A stretch of 55,975 bases of DNA from Maricaulis sp. (GTDB lineage: Bacteria > Pseudomonadota > Alphaproteobacteria > Caulobacterales > Maricaulaceae), in assembly GCF_030149425.1 (NCBI RefSeq), contig NZ_JASBRQ010000069.1, positions 1 through 55,975 of the forward strand, given 5' to 3'. Every line of letters begins with the position of its first letter. Positions within the stretch are counted from its first letter, which is position 1. The position numbers and the translations under genes were made by a program. The notes below the pieces were generated by a model that did not search any database, was not told the DNA's origin, and saw only the letters and a list, made by a program, of their open reading frames with translations. Below are positions 41,113-50,430 of this stretch, one piece after another.

Positions 41113-44100
41113 CTACCCGTCAGCCACCACCATGAAGGGCGCCCACAAGGCCGGATGGGCATAGAAGTCGAAAGGATGGTCATCGCGCAGGCGGCGCATA
41201 GCCTGTTGCAGGGACTGGGCCCGCGACAGCCCGTCTTCCTCGATACCGGCGACCAATGCCGGGATCAGCTCGGCGGTCGCGCTGGCCTCGGCAGGCCAGT
41301 TGGACACCAGCAGGCTGCGGGCACCGGAGTAGAAGAAGGCCTTGGCCAGACCGGACAGCGCTTCTGCCCCGGGCGAGCCGTCGGCCGCAGCGGTGTTGCA
41401 GGCGGCCAGGATGACCAGGTCGGCATCGAGGTCGAGGCCGACCACCTCGCTGGCGCGAAGCAAACCGTCATCCGCCTCAGTCGGCGTCAGCACGATGGCC
41501 GGCTCGTCCAGACCGTCGATCTCGTCATTGATCAGGGCATGGGTGGCAAAGGCCACCGACCGGTAATCGGCCAGCACGCGTTCCCGACTGAGCGCCGCGA
41601 GCGTCGCCTCAATTGCTTCGGGACCGAGATAGATGTCCTCATCGGACAACCCCAAAGTGGCCTGAACGTCTTGCAGCAGGACGCCGGTTTGCGGCAGGGC
41701 CGGCAGGCCCTCGACGCTGAGGGCGCCGGAGGCGTTGGCAAACTGGAAGAAGACTTCATCAGCGCTCGGTGCCGCCGCCGAGACCGTCTCATAACCGGCC
41801 AGAACCGGATTGCCGAAACCGATCAGCTTGCGGCGCCCGGCCGCGCCCGGCGCCTCGTCCCGGCGCAGGGCGACAAGGCTGGAAACGGCCGGCAGGCGCG
41901 AGATAGCGAATTCGTCCGCCAGCCAACGGGCCTCGCGGTAACGGGCAAACCCGTCTGCGCCCGCCTCCGGCAACGCCGAGACCAGGACATGCAAGGGCAC
42001 GGTCTGCAGCGGCCCGTCGGCGACAACAAGAAGCCGGCGAGCATCACCGAGATATGGGCGCAGGGGATCAAACAGACCGTCATGCAGGGCCTTGGCCGCC
42101 TCCAGATCAAAGGGCTGGGTTTCCAGGTCCGCAGTGCTCAGCTGGTAATCGCTGCCCGGATCCAGCGCCAGTCCTGCACGAACCGCCCCGACCTGCTGCG
42201 CCAGCTCGTCCGACGTGACCAGGATGGGCTGGGCCGCTGCCCCATCCGGCGTCACCACAAACGCCATCATGGCCTCTTGATTGAGAACCTGGGCATAGAG
42301 GATCACCGCCTCGTCCGGCGCCAGCACCTGCTGGACCGCCTCGACGCTGGCCGACCGGTTGACGGCAATGTCAGCCAGGTCAATATCCGCCGCGGCCAGG
42401 GCATTATTGGCCCTTGTATAAGCGGCCAGTGAATTGGCGACATTGGCTTCAGCGGCTTCGATCGCGGACCGGTCCGCAGCTCCGGCCTCTTCCGTGAGTA
42501 AAGACGCGAGCACCGCCTCCGCGGCCTCCAGCTCGGCACGGGCTGTGGTCGATGCGTCAACCAGCTGGCGCAATTGCGGATCATCGACCGTCAACGCCGC
42601 TGTCGAGGCACGCAGGGCATCACCGGCCGAGGAGAAGATGAAAGCCTGGGCCAGCGAAAAGGCCGGGCCGACCGAGGTCCGGTCCGTATTGGCGATGTCT
42701 CCGGCCCGGATCAGTTGCGCGGTGATCGTCATCGACATCTGTGCAAGAAAACTCGAACTTGTCGGATTGCTCAGATCGGCCGGGGAGATACCATCCTGTT
42801 CAAAGCGGGCGGCATAGGCTTCCAAGCGCTCACGGCTTGCAGCGAGGATGTCGCCGCGGAGCGGGGCCGCGAGTGTACCGGCCGCCTCTCCACGCATGAC
42901 AGCCAGATTGAACAGGGGTGTCAGCGTGTTGGGGTGGCTTGGCCCCAGCGTGCGCGCCTGCGCCTCATAGGCCCGCTCGAAGGCCTGTTGCGCCTCTCCA
43001 TAGCGGCCATCATCAGTCATCAGCGCAGCGAGATTATTGAGTGGGTAGAGCGTATTGGGATGATCGGGTCCCAGCAGGCGTTCATTCGTCGCTAAGGCGC
43101 GGCGAAACAGCGGCTCGGCTTCGTTGGGGCGCTGCAGATTGACATAGAGAGCCGCAAGATTATTGGCGATCATCAATGACTGGGGATTATCCGGCCCGGC
43201 CACACGGTCCGATAATTCCAGCGCCCAGACCATAAGCGGCTCGGCCTCATCGAGCCGGTCTGTTGCCGCATAGATTGTCGCCAGATTAACCGTCGGCGCT
43301 ATGGCATAGGCGTCATCGGGTCCGAAGAGGCGCGCATTGGTTTCGATGGCCTGCTGCAAAACCGGCTCGGCCTCACCATATCGACCCGTGGTGTAGAGCA
43401 GAACGCCAAGATTGGTCAGCCCACCGATCATCGCAACACTCTCGGAGCCGAAGCGTGCCTCAACACGGACGAGAACGTCGCGGTAAATCGCTTCCGCCTC
43501 ATCATAGCGGGCGAGGCTGTAGAACAGCGTCGCCACCAGCGTCATTGCTTCCAGCGTGTCGGGGTGATCGCGGCCAGTCCGGCGCTCAAGGCTTTGCACC
43601 AGCCTTTGGCGCAGCAGTAGCGCCTCGGCATTTTGCTGCAGCGCCTCATGCATTTCCGCCATCGCCGTCACCGTATCCAGCGTGATTGGATGGTCCACCC
43701 CTAGCCGGATTTCATGCAACTCAAGGACGGACTCATAAATCGAGATTGCCTGATCGGTTTGACCCACCGCTACATTAACCTGACGGAGCAGGCCCACGGC
43801 GTAGAGCATTGTCGGATCGGTCGGCCCCTGACTACGGAGATAGGAAGCCGCCGCTTCGCTCACCAGCGGCAGCGCTTCTCGGGACCGGCCAAGCGCGTGA
43901 TAAATGGCGCCGAGGTTCAACCGCGCCTCGACCGTGGCCGGATGCGCTGCGCCGAGCGTTTCGATCTGGGTTTGCAGCACCTGCTCACCCAGGGCGACCG
44001 CTTCCTCCGCACGCCCGGCCTGGAACAGTTGGACGACCTGCGCATTGCCAGCGCGTGGCACCTTCTGAGCAATGGCTTCGGCTGTTCCAGAGGACAGGCA

Positions 44101-44136
44101 GGCGATGAAGAAAGTCAGGCAGATCAGCCGGAACAT
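41113..44136 (-). CDS. Exported TPR-CHAT protein, probable caspase-like protease
   Basis: This 1007-residue protein has a signal peptide (MFRLICLTFFIACLSSGTAEA), an array of about eight to nine kinesin-light-chain-type TPRs (about residues 35-425; repeated LGxxHPxTLxxxxNLAxLY patterns), a helical linker, and a C-terminal CHAT domain (about 700-1005). The catalytic pair is visible: His866 in VAFATHALINDE and Cys913 in LVILAACNTA, with EALSGLAKAFFYSGARSLLVSNW behind. CHAT domains are separase/caspase-fold cysteine proteases. Export to the periplasm is notable. It follows a DUF900-like hydrolase gene by 33 bp in one operon. Confidence 0.87.
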   Translation of the reverse strand: MFRLICLTFFIACLSSGTAEAIAQKVPRAGNAQVVQLFQAGRAEEAVALGEQVLQTQIETLGAAHPATVEARLNLGAIYHALGRSREALPLVSEAAASYLRSQGPTDPTMLYAVGLLRQVNVAVGQTDQAISIYESVLELHEIRLGVDHPITLDTVTAMAEMHEALQQNAEALLLRQRLVQSLERRTGRDHPDTLEAMTLVATLFYSLARYDEAEAIYRDVLVRVEARFGSESVAMIGGLTNLGVLLYTTGRYGEAEPVLQQAIETNARLFGPDDAYAIAPTVNLATIYAATDRLDEAEPLMVWALELSDRVAGPDNPQSLMIANNLAALYVNLQRPNEAEPLFRRALATNERLLGPDHPNTLYPLNNLAALMTDDGRYGEAQQAFERAYEAQARTLGPSHPNTLTPLFNLAVMRGEAAGTLAAPLRGDILAASRERLEAYAARFEQDGISPADLSNPTSSSFLAQMSMTITAQLIRAGDIANTDRTSVGPAFSLAQAFIFSSAGDALRASTAALTVDDPQLRQLVDASTTARAELEAAEAVLASLLTEEAGAADRSAIEAAEANVANSLAAYTRANNALAAADIDLADIAVNRSASVEAVQQVLAPDEAVILYAQVLNQEAMMAFVVTPDGAAAQPILVTSDELAQQVGAVRAGLALDPGSDYQLSTADLETQPFDLEAAKALHDGLFDPLRPYLGDARRLLVVADGPLQTVPLHVLVSALPEAGADGFARYREARWLADEFAISRLPAVSSLVALRRDEAPGAAGRRKLIGFGNPVLAGYETVSAAAPSADEVFFQFANASGALSVEGLPALPQTGVLLQDVQATLGLSDEDIYLGPEAIEATLAALSRERVLADYRSVAFATHALINDEIDGLDEPAIVLTPTEADDGLLRASEVVGLDLDADLVILAACNTAAADGSPGAEALSGLAKAFFYSGARSLLVSNWPAEASATAELIPALVAGIEEDGLSRAQSLQQAMRRLRDDHPFDFYAHPALWAPFMVVADG

Positions 44137-44169
44137 GAAGGGACTCCAGAACGGTGTAGGACGCAGGCG

Positions 44170-45963
44170 CTAGCGCGACAGGGCTTCAATATAGGCTGCG
44201 ATGTTTTGCGCCTCTTCCCAGTCGGAGCGCTGGTCCTGCGGCACCTGGCCCGCTTGGATCGCACCGGCGATACGTTCCGACGCGCCATCGCCGAAGAAGC
44301 GCAACGAGGTGATCGCGCGGCGGAAGGCTGACCGGCTACACGTGGTCTCGCCGTCCGCAGCCTGCCAGAACAGGCCCTCGCTTTCCAACTCCCGGGCCTT
44401 GAGCATGCAGCGCTCTTCCGGCGCCAGGCTGAGCCAGATGACCGACTGGATGTCTTCAATCGCTCCGGTGGCAAAATCGGTATGCCCGAGCATGCCGACC
44501 GAAAGCGGGGTGGTATCGACAGCGGTGATCATGCCGGCGATCTGCGGCAAAGGCTCGGACTGGCCAGCCCGCGGGTAATCACCGGACAGGGCACGAGACA
44601 CCTGCAGCGCGCGATCACGGCTGGACGTATAGGCGGTCATACCCTGGGCAATGCCGGGCATTTCCCGCAAGGCTTCGGAGAAATTCTCAGCGTCGACATC
44701 GGGTGAGGCCCAGAAGACCTGGGCGAAGAGCGGTGCGCTGTCATCCTCGTAAATCCGCTCCATCGCCTGCAGTAGGACCCGATTGCCCATGGAGTGCGCG
44801 ATCAGGTGCACATCCGCGTCACCGGCCTCGGCCAGGACCTGTTCGAGGAAGCGGGCGAGGCGGCGGGCGGAGACGGAGACGTTGTTCTGGCTTTCCTGAT
44901 AGGCGGCGACCGAATTGCCCGTCGGCCAGGAGAAAAACACCCCGCCATCGCGCATATCCAGATCGACCGCGAGCTGAGCCGTGCGCCGCGCTGCGCCTGC
45001 AAACTGCACGCTGTGGCCGTGGATATAGACGAAGATCTCGCGGCGCCCGGTGTCGGAATTCTCGATCGCGGCACGCAGCTCGCCATCGAAACCTTCTCCC
45101 TCCTCATAGCGTTCGATATTGCGCAGCACGACGTGCAGGCCTTCTCGTTCACCGCCAATACGTGGACGCGGAATAGAGCCGACCGCACGCTCGCGCGGCA
45201 CCGAAATCTCCATCACTCCCAGCTCGAGATCAGCGCGGTCATTGCCGTAGGCCGTATTGGGATCGTCGCCCAGCGCTGCGCGATTGGTGCCGTAGAAAAC
45301 CCGCACCACCTCGAAGGCATCGGATTCGCTATCACCGGCTTGCGGTGTGGCGCCCATGGTTTGCAGGTCGATCTCACCCGGGGCGAGATGGTTGAAATAG
45401 ATGTTGGCCGCGTCGGCCTGCATTTCGTAAACCGGTGCCGAGCCATAGCTCGGAGCCATCTGCACTTCACCATCGGTGGGCGGCGGTGGTGGCGGCGGCG
45501 CGGGATAGAGCTGGTTATGCAGGCGGGTCGCGTCGGCGAGCCGGGCGAACAGGGCCTCACGCGCGGTGTAGACATCGTAGGTGGTGAAAACCTCGCGGCC
45601 GGCCTCGATGGTTTCCAGCAAGGCGCGGTTATATTCCACCGCCTCATTCATCGCCATCCAGGCCAGGTCGGTCTCGCCAGCCTCGCCCATGGCCAGACCG
45701 ATCGCGCCCAGCAGGTCGGCGATTTCCTCGGCTGTGAGGAAGCCGTAAAGCGCGTCGCGGTTTTGCAGAATGTCCTGCGCCAGCTCGACCTGAAGGTCGC
45801 GGTTCTGCTCGGCCGCGGCGACATCATAGCGCTGCAAAAGCCCCGCGGCCGGCGGTATCTCCAACTCATCCTGCGCCGCCCAAGCCGGTGCAAGGGTGAG
45901 GCTGGCCGCAAACAGCGCAACCACAAAAACCTGTCTCGCGAAATTCTGGAACGCCGCCGCCAT
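44170..45963 (-). CDS. Exported DUF900-like alpha/beta-hydrolase
   Basis: This 597-residue protein has a signal peptide (cleavage near PAWAAQ), a helical N-terminal region of about 150 residues, a Pro run (PAPPPPPPPTD), then the DUF900 hydrolase domain: FYGTNRAALGDD, GRREIFVYIHGHSVQFAGA (oxyanion region), FFSWPTGNSVAAYQES, and VHLIAHSMGNRVLLQAM with nucleophile Ser391. The likely acid and His follow in FWASPDVDAENF and GMLGHTDFA. An additional C-terminal helical region has no named domain. It is probably a periplasmic esterase or lipase; the substrate is unknown. It is the first gene of an operon with the TPR-CHAT protease. Confidence 0.85.
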   Translation of the reverse strand: MAAAFQNFARQVFVVALFAASLTLAPAWAAQDELEIPPAAGLLQRYDVAAAEQNRDLQVELAQDILQNRDALYGFLTAEEIADLLGAIGLAMGEAGETDLAWMAMNEAVEYNRALLETIEAGREVFTTYDVYTAREALFARLADATRLHNQLYPAPPPPPPPTDGEVQMAPSYGSAPVYEMQADAANIYFNHLAPGEIDLQTMGATPQAGDSESDAFEVVRVFYGTNRAALGDDPNTAYGNDRADLELGVMEISVPRERAVGSIPRPRIGGEREGLHVVLRNIERYEEGEGFDGELRAAIENSDTGRREIFVYIHGHSVQFAGAARRTAQLAVDLDMRDGGVFFSWPTGNSVAAYQESQNNVSVSARRLARFLEQVLAEAGDADVHLIAHSMGNRVLLQAMERIYEDDSAPLFAQVFWASPDVDAENFSEALREMPGIAQGMTAYTSSRDRALQVSRALSGDYPRAGQSEPLPQIAGMITAVDTTPLSVGMLGHTDFATGAIEDIQSVIWLSLAPEERCMLKARELESEGLFWQAADGETTCSRSAFRRAITSLRFFGDGASERIAGAIQAGQVPQDQRSDWEEAQNIAAYIEALSR

Positions 45964-46081
45964 TCATCCCCCCATAGATCAAGCCGGACGAGTCAAACGC
46001 TAGCTCAGACAGTTGCACACTGGAACAATAAACTCGCACCACACCCGCCCAAGGTGGGACCTCGCCCCGGGATATGCTGCG

Positions 46082-46615
46082 CTAAGCGCGTCCCGTGCGC
46101 TTTCTCTTGCGCTGCCAACGCTTCCAGTAGGGCTCGATGAACAGCCAGATGCCGGTCGCCCACAACACCAGCAAAATCACGCCCACCGGCAGGAAGATGA
46201 AGGTCTTCACCCAGTCCGCGAAAAAGCTGCCATCATGGATTTGCTCGAACAGATCGGAGCGGCGGTATTGCAGCGACAGGACCTCCAGCGTCGTCAGATC
46301 GATCTGCGCCTCCCAGCGATTGGGAGCAATGAATTTGGCAATACCACGATCAGACCGGATATCGATCCGGTCAAACTCGTCCCAGGCGCTGATTTCCAGC
46401 TCCTCAATCGCGGCGGCCGCGGCATAAAGCTCGGCCAGGCTGGTATCGGGCGGGCCGGTGACTTCAATCGCACTGCGCTGGGTGGGCGGCTGGATCCAGT
46501 CGACATCCTTCTTCAGCATCAAAAACAGCCCGGCCACGATGATGACGCCGAGCGGGAGCATGACAAGGGGCGAGGCCCAGTGGTGGATGTCGCGGAGAAG
46601 CTTACCGATTTTCAT
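46082..46615 (-). CDS. PepSY-type membrane protein
   Basis: This 177-residue protein has an N-terminal HHWASPLVMLPLGVIIVAGLFLML span, a periplasmic PepSY-like alpha/beta unit (about residues 60-125, ending in EVLSLQYRRSDLFEQIHDGSFF), and a second span (FIFLPVGVILLVLWATGIWLFI). The layout resembles short PepSY-associated TM proteins related to iron-reductase and thiamine-type membrane proteins. Function is unknown, possibly electron transfer or protease inhibition. It is divergent from the beta-propeller gene, and the shared intergenic region is 46616-46754. Confidence 0.8.
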   Translation of the reverse strand: MKIGKLLRDIHHWASPLVMLPLGVIIVAGLFLMLKKDVDWIQPPTQRSAIEVTGPPDTSLAELYAAAAAIEELEISAWDEFDRIDIRSDRGIAKFIAPNRWEAQIDLTTLEVLSLQYRRSDLFEQIHDGSFFADWVKTFIFLPVGVILLVLWATGIWLFIEPYWKRWQRKRKRTGRA

Positions 46616-46754
46616 GACCGCGCATGGTGGTCATGGAACCGCCCCGGTCAAGCGCGGAAGGCGGCGGTTTTCATCGCTTTATGCGCGAACCGCCCCTTCT
46701 CTTTTCCCCTATCATCGCTAAGGTCACCGCTTCCGATCTGTTGGGGAGAGAGAG

Positions 46755-49700
46755 ATGAGAGGAATAATCTGTGCCGTCCTGCTCGGCGTGCTGCCGCAGG
46801 CTGCCTGTGCCCAGGCGGAGGACGACAGCGATAGCGGTCCGATGAATGCGGGCACCTTCACCGGGCTGGAATTCCGCTCCATCGGCCCTGCCCTGATGTC
46901 CGGCCGGATCAGCGATATCGAGATCATGCAGGACGATCCCTCGACCTGGATTGTCGGCGTTGGTTCCGGCGGCGTCTGGCGTACGGAAAATGCCGGCACG
47001 ACCTGGACACCGATTTTCGACAACCAGGGCATTTATTCCATCGGTACGGTGACCGTTGATCCGAACAACCCGCATACCATCTGGGTTGGTACGGGTGAAA
47101 ATCACGGCGGCCGTCACCTCGGCTATGGCGATGGCGTGTACCGTTCGCGCGATGGCGGCCAGAGCTGGGAGCATCTCGGACTGGAAGCGTCCGAGCATAT
47201 CTCCGAGATCATTATTCACCCCGACGACAGCAACACGATCTGGGTCGCCTCCCAGGGCCCGCTCTGGTCCTCCGGCGGCGAGCGTGGCCTGTATAAGTCC
47301 ACCGATGGCGGGGAGAGCTGGGACCTCGTGCTGTCGGCCGGCGAATGGACCGGCGTCACCGATATCGTGATGGATCCGCGCAATCCGGACCGCCTCGTCG
47401 CTGCGACGTGGCAACGTCACCGGACCGTGGCCGCCTATATGGGCGCGGGACCGGAAACCGGTCTGCACGTGTCCGATGATGGCGGGGAAACCTGGCGCGA
47501 GGTTACCGCCGGCCTGCCGAGCGGAAATATGGGCAAGATCGGCCTCGCCATCTCGCCGCAAAACCCCGACGTGGTCTATGCCGCGATCGAAGAGGACCGG
47601 CGCCAGGGCGGGATCTACCGCTCAAGCAATCGCGGTGAGAGCTGGACGCGCATGTCCGACACCGTCTCCGGCGGCACCGGCCCGCACTATTATCAGGAGC
47701 TCTACGCCCACCCGCACCATTTCGACCGCATTATCCTGGTCTCCAACACGACGCAGATTTCTTCTGACGGCGGTGCGACCTTCCGCGACCTCAACAATAT
47801 GAACAAGCACGTGGATGATCACGCCATCGGCTTCCACCCGACGGAGGAAGACTACATGCTGGTCGGCTCGGATGGCGGTCTGTACGAGACCTATGACGGG
47901 GACGCGACCTGGCGCTTCATCGCCAATATGCCGATCACACAATTCTACGACATCGCCATCGATGACGCGGACCCCTTCTACAATGTCTATGGCGGCACCC
48001 AGGACAATAATACCCAGATGGGCCCGTCGCGGACAGACAGCCGCCACGGTATTCGCAATTCCGACTGGGTGGTCACGCTGTTCGGGGACGGTCATGAACC
48101 CGATGTCGAACCGGGCAATCCGGACATCGCCTATTCCAGCTGGCAGCAGGGCAATCTGGTCCGCTATGACCGCACGACGGGCGAAATCGTCTATATCCGC
48201 GCCCAGCCGCAGCCCGGCGACCCGGCCGAGCGTTTCAACTGGGATGCGCCCATCGTTGTCTCCTCGCATCAGCCCACACGCCTCTATCACGCCTCCCAAC
48301 GGGTCTGGCGTTCTGATGACCGCGGCGACACCTGGACCCCGATTTCCGGCGATCTGACCCGCGATGAGGACCGCATGCAGCTGCCCATTATGGGCCGGCA
48401 ATGGTCCTGGGATGCGGGCTGGGATCTCTATGCCATGTCCGTCTACAACACGATCAGCGCCCTGGCCGAGAGCCCGGTCGATGAGAATGTTATTTATGCG
48501 GGCACCGATGATGGTCTGATCCAGATCACCACCGATGGCGGTGCGAGCTGGAGCGAGACGGAAGCAGGCGATCTGCGCGGCGTTCCAGACCTCGCCTATG
48601 TCAATGATTTCGAGCCGTCGCGCTTTGATGCCGGCACTGTCTATATGGCGCTCGACAATCACAAACAGGGCGATTTCTCACCCTATCTCCTGCGCTCGGA
48701 CAATAACGGCCGGACCTGGCGCATGATCACCAATGGTCTGCCGGACAACACCCTGGTCTGGCGCATCGTGCAGGATCATGAAAACCCGGACCTCCTGTTC
48801 ATCGGGACTGAGTTCGGCGTCTATTTCACCGTGGATGGCGGCGATAACTGGGTTCAGCTGACCGCCGGCATGCCGCCGATCCCGGCGCGCGACCTTCTGA
48901 TCCATGAGCGCGAAGATGATCTCGTCGTCGGCACGTTCGGGCGTTCCATCTATGTCCTCGACGACATCACGCCCCTGCGCGAAGTTTCCGAAGACATGCT
49001 GGCCAATGAGACCCGCCTCTTCCCGGTCCGCCGGGCCTGGTGGTATCAGCCCCAGCACGAACTCGGTTTCGACTTCCGCGGTTATCAGGGTGACGGCTAT
49101 TTCCAGGCCGAAAACCCGGCCTATGGCGCAACCTTCACCTATTACATGGCCGAAGGCCTGCAGACCTCCGAAGAAGTGCGCCAGGAAGCGGAAGCCCCGC
49201 TGGTCGAGGCCGGTGAGGACACCCCCTTCCCCGGCTTTGACGTCATTGAGGCGGAACGCCGTGAAGCCCCGCCGCGCATGTGGCTGGTGGTGCGCGATGT
49301 CGATGGCAATGTGGTGCGCCGCCTGGCCGGCCCGGTCGGCTCCGGCTTCCACCGCGTCGCCTGGGACCTGACCTATCCGGGTACGGGTGCGGTGACGCAG
49401 CCGGACACGCCGGACAGCAATACGTCCGGCTTCCTGGTGGCGCCGGGCACGTATTCGGTCGAGCTCGTGCGCCAGCATAATGGCGAGACGGTCACCATCG
49501 GCGAGGCGCAGAGCTTCGAGGTGGAACGCCTCACCGAAGGCGCCCTGCCCGGCTCGCCGGATGATGAAGTCGTGGCCTTCTGGGAACGTCTTGCCGAGAT
49601 GCAGCGTCAGGTCTCTGCCGCCAATGCGACCATTGGCCTGACCGAGCAACGCCTGGCCCGTCTGCAATCGGCCCTGCACCGCTCGCGCACGGCACCGGGC

Positions 49701-50027
49701 GAGCTCGACGATCAGCTTGAGGCGCTGCGCCAGGAGCTGTTTGCGATCGAGCAGGCGCTCGGCGGCAACCAGACCACTAATGGCCGCTATGGCGCGGAGA
49801 CCTCGACTGTTGGTTCGCGTCTCGGCTTTGCCCAGCTCGGCACCGGCAATGCCACCTATGGCCCCTCGCCGGCGCATGAGGAACAGCTGGGCTTTGCCGA
49901 AACTGAGTTCGCCGGCATTCGCGAGCGTTTGATGACGCTCACGGATGACAGCATCCCGGCCTTCGAGGAGGCCCTCTCCGGTGTCAACGCACCGTGGACG
50001 CCCGGCCGCACCATGCCGCCGTGGTAG
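46755..50027 (+). CDS. Exported Asp-box (BNR/sortilin-like) beta-propeller protein
   Basis: This 1090-residue protein has a signal peptide (MRGIICAVLLGVLPQAACAQA) and a long series of propeller blades (about residues 35-740) carrying Asp-box motifs S-x-DGG-x-TW (SRDGGQSW, STDGGESW, SDDGGETW, TTDGGASW, TVDGGDNW). Then come a beta-sandwich segment and a C-terminal coiled-coil stretch (about 955-1020, with EQRLARLQSALHRS). This is the large VPS10/sortilin-like, glycosyl-hydrolase-annotated family common in marine bacteria. No proven catalytic residues are recognised, so it may be a binding or protease-associated protein. GGGGAGAGAGAG precedes the ATG. Confidence 0.87.
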   Translation: MRGIICAVLLGVLPQAACAQAEDDSDSGPMNAGTFTGLEFRSIGPALMSGRISDIEIMQDDPSTWIVGVGSGGVWRTENAGTTWTPIFDNQGIYSIGTVTVDPNNPHTIWVGTGENHGGRHLGYGDGVYRSRDGGQSWEHLGLEASEHISEIIIHPDDSNTIWVASQGPLWSSGGERGLYKSTDGGESWDLVLSAGEWTGVTDIVMDPRNPDRLVAATWQRHRTVAAYMGAGPETGLHVSDDGGETWREVTAGLPSGNMGKIGLAISPQNPDVVYAAIEEDRRQGGIYRSSNRGESWTRMSDTVSGGTGPHYYQELYAHPHHFDRIILVSNTTQISSDGGATFRDLNNMNKHVDDHAIGFHPTEEDYMLVGSDGGLYETYDGDATWRFIANMPITQFYDIAIDDADPFYNVYGGTQDNNTQMGPSRTDSRHGIRNSDWVVTLFGDGHEPDVEPGNPDIAYSSWQQGNLVRYDRTTGEIVYIRAQPQPGDPAERFNWDAPIVVSSHQPTRLYHASQRVWRSDDRGDTWTPISGDLTRDEDRMQLPIMGRQWSWDAGWDLYAMSVYNTISALAESPVDENVIYAGTDDGLIQITTDGGASWSETEAGDLRGVPDLAYVNDFEPSRFDAGTVYMALDNHKQGDFSPYLLRSDNNGRTWRMITNGLPDNTLVWRIVQDHENPDLLFIGTEFGVYFTVDGGDNWVQLTAGMPPIPARDLLIHEREDDLVVGTFGRSIYVLDDITPLREVSEDMLANETRLFPVRRAWWYQPQHELGFDFRGYQGDGYFQAENPAYGATFTYYMAEGLQTSEEVRQEAEAPLVEAGEDTPFPGFDVIEAERREAPPRMWLVVRDVDGNVVRRLAGPVGSGFHRVAWDLTYPGTGAVTQPDTPDSNTSGFLVAPGTYSVELVRQHNGETVTIGEAQSFEVERLTEGALPGSPDDEVVAFWERLAEMQRQVSAANATIGLTEQRLARLQSALHRSRTAPGELDDQLEALRQELFAIEQALGGNQTTNGRYGAETSTVGSRLGFAQLGTGNATYGPSPAHEEQLGFAETEFAGIRERLMTLTDDSIPAFEEALSGVNAPWTPGRTMPPW

Positions 50028-50430
50028 GCCTTTTCTAGGCGATCTCGAATCGCAAACCGGGCCGTCGGACTGGATTAACAGCTCTGATGGCCCGGGGCGC
50101 GCCCGGCGCCCGCCCAAGCGGGGGCGCAAATAAGGCAATCGCGTTCAGTTCCGGTAATATTGCGGGCGATTTTGGCCGGGTTGACCGCCAAATCCGCTAC
50201 ATCCTGCATCAGCCCAAAAGCGCCGGAACGCTTGTTGCGACTGACACCTCCACTTCAGTCCCATTAAAAAACAGAGGCTTGCGACACGACGTGGCAAGTC
50301 ACTGATCTGATGGCCCACACTGCCCCATTCCAGTCTCAATTCTTACAAATTCGACACCTAGAAAAGTGAATGCGAGGGACTATCGCAGCACACATCAGAG
50401 CGTTTGGGGCTACGCTCGGGGGGAAGGGTC
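50028..50430. other. 403-bp gene-free spacer
   Basis: No convincing gene is seen. The first 100 bases are very GC-rich (CCCGGGGCGCGCCCGGCGCC) without a T tract; the last 120 are AT-richer and should hold the promoter of the BcsB-like gene. Small frames on both strands here lack protein-like composition. Confidence 0.5.

Noticed and set aside
48678-50138. 486-codon minus-strand frame
   Set aside because: Antisense shadow of the Asp-box propeller gene; translation lacks protein-like features.
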